A DNA stretch of 64,000 bases, from positions 12,010,501-12,074,500 of the forward strand of contig NC_088342.1 in the NCBI RefSeq assembly GCF_036884655.1, read 5' to 3'. Made by a program: the position numbers and the translations under genes. This stretch comes from Musa acuminata AAA Group (taxonomy: Eukaryota; Streptophyta; Magnoliopsida; Zingiberales; Musaceae). Below are positions 45,890 to 57,645 of the stretch, piece by piece. How positions within the stretch are numbered: the first letter of the stretch is position 1; every line of letters begins with the position of its first letter. The notes beneath the pieces were generated by a model. That model was not told the origin of the DNA. It saw only the letters and a program-made list of their open reading frames with translations, and did no database searches.

Positions 45890-46330
45890 AGTTCACACTG
45901 TGATGACTACTGATGTGCCCTACCCTAAGGTCATATTGACCAACTAATCAATCCTCAAGAGAGGGTAGCAATCCTTCATGCATGCCCAGTTAAGATTAGT
46001 GTTGTCAATGCATATCCTCCAACTTCCAATATATTTTTTGACAAGGACTATGTTGGATAACCACTAAAGGTATTTGGCCTTGGCTATATACCCTGCTTCC
46101 ATTAGTCAGTCCATCTCATCATTGATCACCTTCTACCGTTCAAGGGTGAACTTCCGAGGCCTCTACTTTATTGGTCACACCTCGGGAAGGATGTTCAAGT
46201 GGTGTTGCGTGACCTTGTGATCAATTCTCGGCATGTCTTTGGGTGACCAGGCGAAGATGTCGACATTCTTTATCAAGAAACTGATGAGTTGGACCTGGTC
46301 CTTCTCTGGCAGCATGGAGCCAATCTTCAT
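45890..46330 (-). pseudogene. Tat-element RT start
   Basis: Minus-strand translation gives IDHKVTQHHLNILPEV, RPRKFTLER, MEAGYIAKAKYL and WLSNIVLVKK in order, the beginning of a Tat-lineage RT, interrupted by stops. The rest of RT, RNase H and integrase is not found. Confidence 0.75.
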
Positions 46331-46776
46331 AGTCTAATCGATCATGCCTCCTCTTCGATGGTTTTGTGGGTTGACCTCGGGGCTTTTCCGCACGTTATCT
46401 TTTGTGGTCCTCGTGCTTCCCAGCCTCCAATGCCTTGGCCACCGTATACTGATTGGCTCGTTGGAGCATTTCTAGAATAGTCACCGATGGCCTCTCGATC
46501 AATGACCAAAAGAACCCAGATGGACATAGTCCCATCAAGAATGCCTACATAATCAGAGAAGGATGAGTATTGGGGACTGCTTTGATTTTGGTGATGAAGT
46601 GAGCGACGAAGTGGGAAAGGGGCTCATCGTCCTTCTAGCTCAAGCCAAGAAGCATGACCACAGATGGCTTGGGCCAAGCACTGGCCAATAAGTTGAGCTC
46701 GAACTCTCTTACGAGCTGATCAAAGGATGAGATCAAAGAAGGTCTTAACCTGTTTGTACCACATCCGAGTCGGACC

Positions 46777-47079
46777 TTAGAGGGTGGTGAGAAAGGCCCG
46801 ACATATTAAAGCATCGGATGTGCTATACAGAGCCATTTGTGCCCAGAAAGCGGTGACATGCTCCACTGGGTTAGAGTAGTCATCGTAGGCCTCCAATGTC
46901 GGGAAGCGAAAATCGAGGGGAATCAACTTGTCTTGGATCTCTGAGACAAAAGGAGATCCCCCGAAGGTGTCTTTCCTATGTTCTTCCTTCGACTTATGAA
47001 ACTCTCTCTGGACCTCATCTAGGCATCGATTAACTAGGTGCAATGGAGCCCTGAAAGAGTTAGTTGACAGAGTGTCCAA
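46777..47079 (-). pseudogene. Tat-element gag fragment
   Basis: Open stretch with SPFVSEIQDKLIPLDFRFP, LEAYDDYSNPVEHV and [20 protein letters not shown], a well-known Gypsy gag pattern. The flanks continue the similarity with stops. Confidence 0.8.
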
Positions 47080-48192
47080 TTTTGGACAACTCGTGGCGGC
47101 TTATGGGGCCTTTGGGGTACCGCACTCCAATGTCAATCTTCGGCCTCTTGACTATTCTTCATTTGGCGGGTAGGCATCCATCACTCAGGGTTGTCGGTCG
47201 ACCGTGGGAGGGTCCTTAGGCACAGGGGAGAGAGTTGGTGGGGTCACAAGCAAGGGTAATTGCGATGGCACTATTGGGTGAGAAAGCTGGGGGATAGGGG
47301 GAATGATATTTGCACCATCCCAATCAAAGCTTGAACCTGATGGGTGAGGCTAAGGAATACTTCGGCGGAGATGATGGAGGGTCTCATGCTCCCCTCGGGG
47401 GGAAGAGCCTGGGGTCATTAAACAACCTCTAGTAGTGGCTCAGGGTTTGGGACGTAGCATTTCCATCTGCATGCGGAGGGAGAGGGAGTTGTCCCCCGAG
47501 GTCGAAAGTGGAAGGGGTTGCATGCATCCCTTCTCCAGGACGCTCGCCGAGGTTGGTCGGCGGTTGGCGTTCTTGCGACATGGGCCCTCCTTTTAGCATC
47601 AAAAATATTTTATACCTTTATATCGTGATCGAGGTATCAGCATGACTTGGCCCGTCTCGAGTGCGCAAGGTCACTAGCACAGCTTGAGTTGGAGTGTATT
47701 AACCCGAGATTTGATTGAGAGGGCGTAGGCCTCGTTCTCCCAAGTGGAGGCTGAAGATCACTCATTTAGTTATCTGTCGGATGCCTACACACAGGTCAAA
47801 ATCAGAAGGGGTATTCCCAACTTGACCCCTCTGATGTTTAAGTAAGCAAGAGTTGAAGATGGGAGAGTTGTAGTATGTGTGTGTATGAAGTTCGACTCCA
47901 GCACTATTCCTGGGGGTGGCTTTTATACCTGTTGTCACGTGTTGACGTACGTAGATGTTAATGGTTGTTGGCATCTTCGTACGTAGGTGTTTAAAGACAT
48001 CGTCGCCATGGGTGGTCAGCTCGTATGTTGAGACACGGGCAGTGTTAGTAGAGTGTGCTTGCAACATAGACGGTAGGTGATTGCATTGAGGTATTGAGTT
48101 GACTCGATGTACCATACTAGTCTTGAAATAGCGTGTTAAGTCCGTCGTGATAGTCGAGTGTCCGTAGAGTGGATATCATATACAATATCCCA

Positions 48193-48856
48193 CCTTGGAT
48201 GTTTTAGTTGGATCAACAGTCTGGTCAGCAAGTAGCAGGATGTATCCACCCCTTCTTTTGGCTGTTTTTCTCAAAGACCGAGGTAAAAGAGTCGTATGAG
48301 TAGCTCCAACATCAAGTCCCCACCAGGGAAGGGAATGGAATCGCGGGCGAGCCAACTTGCACCGGAAAACACCAGCCATGCCAAAACAACTCACCGCCAC
48401 GGCAGCTGCTGAGATGCGTACATCTCTCCTTCCGTGTCCTATCCTGCACAACGAAGGGCATCATACTTTTAACAGGTTGAATATTGAAGGACCAGACGGA
48501 ATTGTCTGCCAGTGTGGCCCCCAGGACACGGTTGCAGATTACCCGATATGGGACAGACTCGCCATTGCCCAGTCCATGGACGTGGGCATGCTGCGGGCCG
48601 TTGACCACGCGGCCCCCTGCGAGACAAAAGTAGAACAGCCAATGGACGTCAAGCAAAATGCATAGAATAGACAGCTCGAGCGGCTCGCACCTTCCTGAAA
48701 CCATCCTTGTCTTCCTTTCTACAACAAACAAAAGAGGGCGTCATATGACACATCTTTCCAACTCGTTCCGCGAACAATTCCGCTTGTCGATTACCACGCA
48801 GCTTCCTCGCCTGATTCACTTTGGATTTCCGCGTCATTCTCGCCCAATTCCCTGCT
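48193..48856. other. Promoter region of the second RING-H2 gene
   Basis: No gene recognised. Overlapping frames on both strands have no ATG-led domain-bearing product. The Tat LTR ends only about 0.66 kb upstream of the TATA box. Confidence 0.45.
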
Positions 48857-48863
48857 TATAAAT
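48857..48863 (+). promoter_or_regulatory. TATA box of the second RING-H2 gene
   Basis: TATAAAT about 170 bp upstream of the ATG at 49027; the predicted leader is about 135-140 nt. Confidence 0.65.
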
Positions 48864-49026
48864 CGCCCACCCTAGTGGAACGGGTGGTCACATCTCCCTG
48901 CACAAGCCACAACCGCCAACCCCCACCGTGAGATCTTGGGGGAGCACCAAGGAAGAGGAGGAAGTCCTTCGAAGTCGAGCATCGAAGAAGAGGAGAAGAT
49001 ACTTGCGTGTTCTTTGTGGTGTCGAC

Positions 49027-49635
49027 ATGGGGTTCCCGGCAGGCTACTCGGAGCTGCTTCTGCTGCCAAGAATCCTCCTCCACATAGCCCTAATCCTTGG
49101 CTCCGTGCGGCGGCTCGTTTTCTGGGTCTTCCACGCGGTCGGCCTCGGTGACCTCGTCGACTCCGACGCTCCCTGGCCCGAGAACAGCGGCCACAGCCAG
49201 CTCGACCATCACCACCACCACCACCAGCAACCGTCGCAATTCCGGTCGGTGTCGGCGATGCTGATCCAGGAGGCGCTCCCGGTGGTGCGGTACGAGGAGC
49301 TGGTGGCGGCGGGACAGCACGTCGGCGGCAGTTGCGCGGTCTGCCTGTGCGAGTTCGAGGACGCGGAGGAGGTCCGGCGGCTGAGCAATTGCAGGCACGT
49401 CTTCCACCGCGGCTGCCTTGACCGGTGGCTGGAGTATGACCAGCGGACTTGCCCGCTGTGCCGCACGCAGCTCGTTGGGGAGGAGACGCAGGACGCCCTC
49501 GACGATCAAATGTGGGCCGCCGCCGGTGTCCCGGATTCGTACTACGACGACTACTACTCGTTTCCGTTTGTTTCACCCTCGCCGTCGAGCCCATCATCTC
49601 TGCTTCTTCCCCACCAGCTGTTTTCTTCCTACTAA
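49027..49635 (+). CDS. RING-H2 finger protein, probable E3 ubiquitin ligase (BRH1/RHA-like)
   Basis: Single-exon frame of 202 residues. The frame stays open 99 bases upstream, but the first ATG is at 49027 (MGFPAGYSELLLLPRI). A hydrophobic N-terminal segment spans about residues 10-40. A run of six His lies at 61-66. RING-H2 ligands are C103, C106, C122, H124, H127, C130, C142 and C145, with Trp at 134. The tail (171-202) is rich in Tyr, Ser and Pro. The layout (short hydrophobic N-terminus, linker, RING-H2, acidic-Ser tail) fits the BRH1/RHA group, brassinosteroid-responsive in Arabidopsis; substrate and hormone response here are unknown. It resembles the gene at 849-1346 in design, with closely similar RING spacing (CRHxFHRGCxDRW in both). 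Confidence 0.92.
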   Translation: MGFPAGYSELLLLPRILLHIALILGSVRRLVFWVFHAVGLGDLVDSDAPWPENSGHSQLDHHHHHHQQPSQFRSVSAMLIQEALPVVRYEELVAAGQHVGGSCAVCLCEFEDAEEVRRLSNCRHVFHRGCLDRWLEYDQRTCPLCRTQLVGEETQDALDDQMWAAAGVPDSYYDDYYSFPFVSPSPSSPSSLLLPHQLFSSY

Positions 49636-50594
49636 CTAAACCTGCAAATACAAGAAGGCAGAAGAAACACAAGTTCGGATCGGCCAATTGTATATATATG
49701 AATGACACTGAACGAGAGAAACAGGGTGATCAAGAAAGAAGAAGAAGAGAGAAGGTGAGGAACACTGTTTCTTCCTCTGTAGCGCGATAGGGGATTTGAA
49801 ATTTGTTTTGCAGTGTTTAGAACATTCTTTCTTTTCTTTCAATTTCTGTTCTTCTCCTTTCCTTGGGTTGTAAAGCTGGTGTGGCGACATTAAGATTGAA
49901 AAGGATTTCTTCAAATTACGTTTATAAGAATATCCATTGAATTCATTCAGAAGGAAGACGAGAAGGGCAGAAGGAAAAAGAGGAGACTATCCATTGAATT
50001 CCTATCTTTTCTTGATATTAAGGAATAAAGAAGAGGAGGAAGGGAAAAGGGAGGAAGAGTTTGGAAGAAGAGGAGAAATAGGAGGAAGCGCACCCGAAAG
50101 AGGAATGCGGCTACCAACAGTAAGCTCGAGAAATCGTGCGATGTTCGGCGGGGGAGAAGAGGGCTCACGAAATCATGAGCCCTAATTGACAACTATAATT
50201 TTTTTTGTTTGTTTTAATTGGATATCATCCGAAATGGAGATGATCCGTGGACCCTTTTTTGCTCACTGCTCAGACAGATAAATGCGGGTGGATACGAATG
50301 AATCCAAATGAGATTATGATTCTTGCTCTTCAGAAGAATTTTTATTTCGGTATTACATATAGCCTCTCAATTATACTTTTTATCTTAGAAAAATTTTCAC
50401 ATAGCATTTCGATAATTATGGATTATCTCATATATTGGAACCTTTATAATTCTTATATTTTAAAAATTTATATCAAGATCTTTATAATTATAAAGTAAAA
50501 TAATTGATCTCATTTTTCTAACTCGTCAGTTGCACCGATGGAATTATCGATTGATTGATGTGCTGAATTATCAATTTTACGAATGATAAAAGGG
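49636..50594. other. RING-H2 3' region and purine-rich intergenic DNA
   Basis: Contains the 3' untranslated region of the RING-H2 gene, then a strongly purine-rich strand at about 49940-50110 (AG words), then one copy of a diverged direct repeat (50145-50545). No gene. Confidence 0.5.
50145..50545 (+). repeat. Diverged direct repeat, copy 1
   Basis: Shares with 52155-52510 the order 'gaagag.g.ctca...aaatcat', 'gatgat/gatat', 'gaatccaaatgagattatgattcttgctcttca' and 'aagaatttttattt'. The two copies flank the UGT pseudogene. Confidence 0.7.
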
Positions 50595-51945
50595 TTATTT
50601 GACGTTAACCAAATCGTACACGGGCGGTGGGCTTACGTGGCCTCTGCGCACGCCAACAGCGCGTGAACCGGGTGCACCCTCGCCTCCTTCGCTGTTGCCG
50701 ACTACGCTGACGTTGCCACCTCCATCATCGCGATCTGGGCGAGGAGGGACGCGTCGTCGCTGGCCGCCGCGACGGTGCACGCCATCGCTACCTCCCGTTA
50801 CTGTAGAGACTGGGCGGGAAGCCCGGAAGGGGCGACATGATGTCGTCGAGAGTCGGGGCGGGGCCGTGGACGCGCCGTGTGGAGGAGGTGAGGTAGGCGG
50901 TGGAGATCACCACGAAGACGAAGAAGAAGAAGAGCGTCCACACGTCAAGCGGCTCCGCAACCTCTGGCAGCCACTGCATGCCGAAGTCGAAGACGACTAG
51001 GTGTGGACGGAGTTCACGGAGGAGGGACTCCACTTGGGGCATGGTCCCGTCCACGGCGGGCTTGAGGTGTGTTGGTGTAACCAACTTTAAGCCATGGCCT
51101 CGGGCCGACGCAGTTTGGTTCGGGTCCGGATGATAGGAGATTTTTCCGGAACGACCCTTGAGTCCGCTGAGGTGCCGGCTGTGATGGTCCGATCGGAAAA
51201 AGATCGTCGTTTCCTCCGGGAGGGGGCTCCTTGCCTGGGTATTTAGAGGGAGGTCACCGTCTTCACACCTGCACACAGGTCGAGTCGAGAAGCTCAACTC
51301 GATCCCTCCGACAATCAAGTTAGAAGATCGTAGAAGGGGAATTATTTAGCTAAGTGGTGCATTCTTTTTTTTTCTCCTCTTTTCCCCTACGTTACCTGAT
51401 AAACGCGAGGGTATTTATAGGGAAGATTATCGTTGCCTGATGTGCCTGCTGGCAGGGAGCAGGATCGTACTCCTGGTAGCGTCTGACACCGACGTTGGCG
51501 TAGCGTGAGGGATCGAACCTGAGCAGGGTGTTAATGTGCCTCGGTCGGCGTTTCGATCTGTGTTGACCAGGTGCTGTGAGGCATCATTTGGGCCAGTTGA
51601 CGTCACTCGAGTCTTATCGTAATTATTATCCTCATCAACGAGCTTGGCCGCTGGTGACGCCGGGGAGAGGTTGGCCGTGCTATCGACGCCTAAGGGCATG
51701 CCGTGCACAGCCAACAGGTGGAGCAAGACAACAAAGGTGGACATGGAGGCGGGGAGAAGCGACTCGATCTGTGGGACGTTGGCGTTAGCGGAGAGGAAGG
51801 TGATGCGCACGCCAATCCCGGTAGCACAGGACGAGCGTGCGAGCTGCAGCAAAGGGGTTGATGTGGTCGAACGCGAGGTAAGGGAACATGACGACGTGGA
51901 GGTCCAAGTCCAGGAGGTCAACGTGGCGCCACCCTATTGCTACCA
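50595..51945 (-). pseudogene. UDP-glycosyltransferase pseudogene (UGT91/rhamnosyltransferase-like)
   Basis: Minus-strand family text in order: LHVVMFPYLAFDHINPF (near 51900-51850), then in another frame ITFLSANANVPQIESLLPAS, HGMPLGVDSTANLSPASPAA, and after a gap AVDGTMPQVESLLRELRPH, LVVFDFGMQWLPEVAEPL, AYLTSSTRRVHGPAPTLDD. PPVYDLVNV is readable at the far end in a third frame. This is the N-terminal half of a plant family-1 glycosyltransferase of the UGT91 type, which transfers a sugar (often rhamnose) to flavonoid glycosides. The C-terminal half with the PSPG donor-binding box is absent. Lesions are a frameshift near 51855, a solo LTR (51070-51637), and more frame changes beyond 50788. A dead gene. 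Confidence 0.85.
51070..51637 (-). mobile_element. Solo LTR (Tat-like Gypsy) inside the UGT pseudogene
   Basis: 568 bp, on the minus strand TGATGAGGATAA...CACCAACA. It carries the 'cctgcacacaggtcga' and 'ctccgacaatcaagtta' words also seen in the Tat LTRs at 36600-36680 and 47790-47850. It splits the UGT text between SPASPAAKL and AVDGTMPQV. A 5-bp duplication is not clear (AGGTG versus ACGAG). Confidence 0.78.
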
Positions 51946-52154
51946 CCTATCTCTTCCATTGAATTAAAAGAGTGAAAGGATCGTTTTGCCTATTTGGTGT
52001 ACAAGTCGCGTGATGTGTCTTTTTAAACGCAGCTGACGGTGTTAGTAAAAATGAAATTAATTACTTTACTTTCATAATTACAAAAAAATAATATAAAATT
52101 TAAATTATATAAATTATAATATTATGATTATCTAAATATATAAAATAATATATA

Positions 52155-52510
52155 ATTAGCACGGGGAAGAGAGCCCATAAAATCATAAACCTTAACCGAT
52201 ATCTATAAAATTATTGGATAGGACCGAACCAGCCACCATCCAAAATGGGGGTGATATGTGCATGACTTTTTGCCCAACCAAGTAAAGACTGATTGATACA
52301 CATCAATCCAAATAAAATTATAATTCTTGCTCTTCACAAGAATTTTTATTTTTAAATTGTAAATAGTCTCTCAATCGCATCATGGGTGAATTTTCGATAA
52401 AAAAATTTGCATAGAGCATACTAACCTTCAAAAATTCTCATAAATTATTTTTATAATTAAAAAAATTAATTTATCTTTATTTTTATCGAACTCGTCATCA
52501 CCTCCACCAC
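52155..52510 (+). repeat. Diverged direct repeat, copy 2
   Basis: Partner of 50145-50545, about 2 kb away in the same orientation. Confidence 0.7.
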
Positions 52511-54148
52511 CGTCTTTTCTCTTGTTTATCTCGTTAGACTTATCATCGCCTCTACGAATCTTACCGAATTCGTTTTGCCTTTATGCAAAGAAGGGGAGGG
52601 TGTGGTAGCGATCGTCCTTACGTGTGGAAGGAAAGGACTCTCATCACCCAAGTGCGAGAAAGGAGAGGGAGTGTTTAAGGGGAGTCATGGGCGGAGGTGA
52701 AGACAGATCAAACAGAATAGACGTGAGAGGAGGCGATCTGATGAGGGCTAAGGATATAATGATCATTAAAAAAAAAAGGATATTTGGTAGAAATTTTTAA
52801 AAGTTAAGATGTACTGTAAAAATTTCTCAAAATTATTTTTTTCAAAAATTTGCCTTGTATTATTTGACCTAATTCTTTTATCTGCAGTAAAAAGAGGAAG
52901 ATGACCCTGAAAAAGAAAAACCTTCTTGGAACAAATTGAAGAATGAACTGAGCTATTCTCCCGCTATTAGCACTTCACACTTTCAGTTCCTCCAATTCTT
53001 TAAGCTACCGCTGCAGGTCTCACTTCTGTATACCTGAAAGAATTTTCCCAGATATCCTTGATGAAAATTTTATAATAGCAGAATTCTAGAGGCAACATTA
53101 ACTCCTAAAAGGCATCTCTATATGATTCAATTCCAAGAGTTCCATTTTCAAATAATTATTTCAAGCAATTCGAATCAACATGTAGTAAGTAGTATGAGAA
53201 GAGATACTAATAGTGGTGGGCAAGAAAGCTACCATTTGTACACAACCAAACCAACTAAATGAACAAGTGCATCCGACGACCGTAAAAAGATTTCATTCTG
53301 GACAGACACCAAGACGAAGCTGCTTACAAGGACTCGATGTATTTATTATTCTCTTGCCAGCAGAAAGATGCCTCCAGTATCATTCGAAGCTGCTGCTTCC
53401 AGAAAAGACTCATTTCATGATGTCTCAACACTTTCCAGTACTCAAAAGTGATGGTTTGAGACCTACACACAATCAAGCTATTTAACCGATGGCCTATAGG
53501 AGAAGAAAACCTTGGGAAAAAAAAAAAAACCCTTAAAGAGAAAATACATCAAGAATTAGGGAAAACAGCAAAGTTACTAGTGGACAATTGACAAGGAACA
53601 TGACCCATTAAGAAACTATAATTTAATTTACAGTAATGTGGCAGCAACAAAGAACAGACAGCTAATGCACAAAGAAGCTCATTCATGATTAGAGTTAGAT
53701 ACTTGTGCTGGTGACCATTACTTGTCTAGTTTATACCCGAACACCAAGCACACACAAGGAATAAGTATAAATAGAGTGATTCACGACGAACACAAAGAAA
53801 CCATAAATGGATTACGCAAATTTTTATGCAATTTAATAGCATTATCAGTAGCATCATTTACACAGACCTTGTGGATGAGATCATTGCAGACTTTGCATTC
53901 ACCTGGCAATAGAAGGATGACAGGTGCTGAGGAATACCTACCTATAAAATCTGGGTACATGATCTGCCAAGTTGAATCGTAAAGTTCAAAAGATCAGAAC
54001 CATAATTAATGCTGGATAAAGTCATCTTCTGCAACACAGTGGAAGATGACATTATCCAAATAGAGCTTTTTGTTTAGTAGAATCCCTAAATTACACAAAC
54101 ACCTGAAAAGTCCAAAATGCATGTCAACTGTGAAATTACAGACCCAAC
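52511..54148. other. Intergenic, nothing firmly recognised
   Basis: AT-rich. 53200-54000 has somewhat more balanced composition, and on the minus strand short protein-like pieces next to possible splice sites (for example around 53880-53990), but no family or consistent exon chain could be made out. Confidence 0.4.
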
Positions 54149-54734
54149 TGATAGAGATATAAAAAATAAAATAAATTTTTATATACAAACAAATACTAGC
54201 ATGTTATAATGGAATTAAATAAAAATTATAATCAAATAGAACATAAAGATTTATATAAAAAGTCCATCTCAAGAGTAAAAACTATGAGACAAAATAGAGA
54301 TAATCTATTATAAAAATAATAAATATACAAATATTCGTCTTTTGCCCAAAACCCAAACAACAATCTCAAAAGAATAACTGAGATATAAGGATTACGTCAC
54401 TATATATAATATCCAAATTATCCTTAAGTAATCACAATAAGAATCTCTTGTAGATTTGATCTAACTTGAGATGAAAATACTGCCTAGATGATTGAGAACA
54501 GTCTCTCTGCGTTGTCCTTGTCTTCTTCCTTTTTTTTTTCTCTTGTTTTTCTACCATATTCTCCTTTTTTTTTGAATCAAGTTGCTATTATAATTTTCTG
54601 CCTCTATTACTGCAGTTTTCTCTTTATTTTTATAGCCACCACACCTCCTTTATTATATCTAGGGTTATGTAAAAAGGAGGGTGGGCTATGGGTTGTTAAA
54701 GCCTACTGTGAACTCATGGGCTAGCAGCCCAATA
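54149..54734 (-). repeat. Copia-B2 3' LTR
   Basis: 586 bp aligned along its length with 2187-2791, with substitutions throughout; the terminal CAACA has decayed to CAATA. Confidence 0.82.
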
Positions 54735-55023
54735 ATCTCTCCCTTTAGCCTATAAGGGAGGCTGTTCCATAACTCCTTAATGTGAAGCCATGCTGACCAA
54801 CTGTCGGCATATCTTCTATGATCTTTATCAACATGTTTGCTCCGTTATCATTTGTGTGAATTTTCTAAAGCTGCAACTACTTCTCTTTAACTACATTTCG
54901 AATCCAGTGATATCTGACATATATATGCTTTGACTTAGAATGAAAGGTTGGGTTCTTACACAAGTGAATGACACTCTGGCTGTCACAATTCACCATATAG
55001 TTTTTCTATTTCAGCCCTAATTC

Positions 55024-55242
55024 TTATAAGAATTCTTTCATCCATAATATTTCTTTGTAAACTTTTGTAGTTGTAATATATTCTGTCTCTATGGTGGAGA
55101 GAGCATACATTAAACTTCCAACTACTGAAGCATAAGGAACCTTTTGCATTTTCTCCTTCTCCTCATCACTTGATGGACTCTGTTCTAAGCACAACTTGAA
55201 GTGACCTACAAGAGGAGAACCAATTAGCTTTGCATTGCTCAT
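55024..55242 (-). pseudogene. Copia-B2 RT/RNase H fragment with internal deletion
   Basis: Reads MSNAKLIGSPLVGHFKL, then GSLMYA directly joined to LSTIETEYITTTKVYKE. Relative to Copia-B, 285 bp (Copia-B positions 3177-3461) is missing at a 3-bp GCA microhomology. The deletion keeps the frame but removes the RNase H centre. Confidence 0.82.
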
Positions 55243-55437
55243 ACTGAACCTTTCTAATACCTTCTCGATGTATTTCTCTTGTGATAACCAAATCTTCTTA
55301 TTTTTTCTATCATGAAAAATCTACATGACCAATATTTGTTTTACTAGCCCCATGTCCTTTATTACAAAAGACTCACTCAGTTCCTTCTTCAACCTATCAA
55401 TTGTAGACATATCTTTCCCAAGAATAAGCATGTCATA

Positions 55438-57595
55438 TGTTGAATCTCGTATTTTGATGATGAAACCAATTAATAGTGTTTATGATTTGAATTGCGTTTT
55501 GAGTGACGCAGGATGTTTCGATCAGGATAAGACAATTAAAATAAGAAGAATCATGTTATGCCGGGGGAAAACATGTCAGAAGATTGGACGTCGAGCCGGT
55601 GGATCGGTCGACATATCGACAGAAGGCTTCGGGTCATGGATTCGGGCATCGGGCCAAGAAGAGAGGATATTGCGCCAAGGATATTGGAGTTGCAAAGTCA
55701 ACTAGCCGATTAGGCAATAGATCGCAAGAGAGGACGATGCGTCGAAGAATCAGACGAAGCGTCGAAGGACCAATGACATGTCGGACAACATGATTAATGC
55801 TTAGTATTAATTGTCTAGATCGAAGTGTGTTTTATATGTGCATGATTAACTATGCTAGTATGACATGAAGCAAAATGAAGTCCGGGAGTCAAGGACGCGA
55901 TTTCGTTGAGAGTTCGAGAGTTCATCGAAAGTCCGGACGTTCGTCAGAAGTTTTGTCGGAACCAGCCGAGAAGTCTCAAAGCTAGTCAGGAGTCCATCAG
56001 AACATTATTGAGAGATCGTCGGAAGTTCGTCGGAAGAATAGACTTACGGACTTATTTAGCTGAGATTATGTCTTAGATTTCATAGTTAGCACGTAATTGG
56101 GTTTGAATTTGGGCCAACCCAATTAGGGGCCAACTAGGCCCATGTAAGGATTGTGTTGGGCCCAATAAGAGGCCTAAATAGTGGCCCAAGAAGTCTCATC
56201 ATCGTGGCATAGTATTTAAGACTGTGTCAAGCAATGGTACCACTAGTTTAGGCGATTGTATCGCCCTTGGCAAGGTGCCAAGCGGTGGTACCGCCAGTCT
56301 GGGCGATGGTACCACCCAGCACAACACACCAGGCTGTGGTACCACCAGATTGGGCAGTGGTACCACCCAGTATAGTGTCAGTGTCAAACTGACACTAGGC
56401 GGTGGTACTGCCCGTGCCCGAGAAACCCGGGATGAGATGTTTTTAGGCACCAAGTTTGAATCAACTTGAAGCCTATAAATACCTCTCTCATATCTGGTTA
56501 AAGCACACAAGCACAGAGGATTAAAAAGTGAGAAAACGAGCTTGCAATCTTTTTAGAAATTCCCTCCTCCACTTTAAGTTTAGAATTCTGTAAGAGAGGA
56601 GTGAGTGCTTGTAAGAGTTGTCTCCTAAACCTATGAAAAGGAGAAGAGGGGTGTAAGAAGGAGGTTGATCTTCGCCTATAAAAGAAGATCAATAGTGGAT
56701 GCCGATGGCCTCGACGAAAGAGGAATCGACGGAGTGGATGTAGGTCACGATGACCGAACCACTATAAAAATTGGCGTGTTCTCTAGTTTGCATTTACTTC
56801 CTGCTATTTACCTTATTGCAAACTGAATTCCTCCTTCACTATGTTTATGTACAATTTCAAGTTAACATCTTTACGAAACCGGTTTTATCGAAACGAAACG
56901 TTTTTGAAGACGTGATTTTTCTACTGCACTAATTCACTCCGCATTAGGTTTTGATTTCCGTTGTGATAGAAAGAGTTGTGAAAGAAAAAGCTGCGAAATG
57001 AAAAAAGGTATGTATCCGCTTTACTATAAAAGGAAAAGGGCGGTACCAACTCATTTAGTTTAGCATAAAGACAGACATTTCTTGAAGAAAGAGAGAGTTC
57101 TTAGAGTCGTCGCAAGGTTATATGAAGTCGACATCCTTCTTGATTCGATTATTAATACATTGTTATTTATTCAAAAGGAATTGTTAGACATGAGGGTGGA
57201 AATCGGTGGTGCTATGCTTATGCTAGCAATAGTGGTTCTTCATCAAGAGTAGAGGTTACGGTCAGCAAGTCCTATAGATTGTTTTCGAAATTGCATAGTC
57301 TCGGTTCAAAGACAGTAGAAGGATCCATCCATCATTCGATCTCCACTGCGCTGACCTTCACTTTCCACCTAGTTAACCTACCTCACGAGTCTGATGAGGC
57401 TCGATCTTGTCTAGCGATATCATCGATCTGTTTTTTATCGGAGACTCCCTGACTTGGATTGGCATACTGCTATCCTATTGAAGCACCCTGCTTCCTTTAC
57501 GTACAGCTAAGGTTTTCATTCCTAACTCATCAAATCAAGTAGACAGACTGATAGGTGACGTGGCCCTGAATTAGTACCGACCCTTGATCCTAACA
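55438..57595 (+). repeat. Element D 5' LTR
   Basis: TGTTGAATCTCG...CCTAACA. It agrees with the 3' LTR up to about 56943 and again in the last 25-30 bp; the roughly 620 bp between has no counterpart in the 3' LTR. The GGTACC palindrome cluster lies at 56226-56415. Confidence 0.85.
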
Positions 57596-57597
57596 AT

Positions 57598-57613
57598 TGG
57601 TATCGGAGCCTCG
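57598..57613 (+). other. Element D primer binding site
   Basis: TGGTATCGGAGCCTCG, tRNA-Met-type with changes, two bases after the 5' LTR. Confidence 0.75.
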
Positions 57614-57645
57614 TTATTTCTCACTTGGTTTAACACCCAAGAGAA

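Larger units (their letters stand above)
34760..48192 (-). mobile_element. Tat-type Ty3/Gypsy element, decayed and twice invaded
   Basis: Related ends lie at about 34760-37131 (interrupted by a solo LTR) and about 47620-48192. They share 'cgagtgc.caaggt', 'gtaggyctcgttctccca' and 'taagtaagcaagagttgaag'. A G-run polypurine tract lies at 37132-37148 (minus strand). Internal pieces on the minus strand are gag at 46777-47079, the start of RT at about 45890-46330, and then a tandem repeat array in place of the rest of pol. The array is split by the chromodomain element 37919-45734. Edges are approximate and no target duplication was found. Confidence 0.75.

Noticed and set aside
48928..49026. Longer start for the second RING-H2 protein
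   Set aside because: Begins with GTG and gives a charged extension that the family lacks; ATG at 49027 fits the family start.
48872..49708. 278-residue minus-strand frame rich in Arg and Pro
   Set aside because: Antisense shadow of the RING-H2 gene 49027-49635.
53870..54000. Possible minus-strand exons between splice-like sites
   Set aside because: Only short pieces without a matching family or consistent frame.
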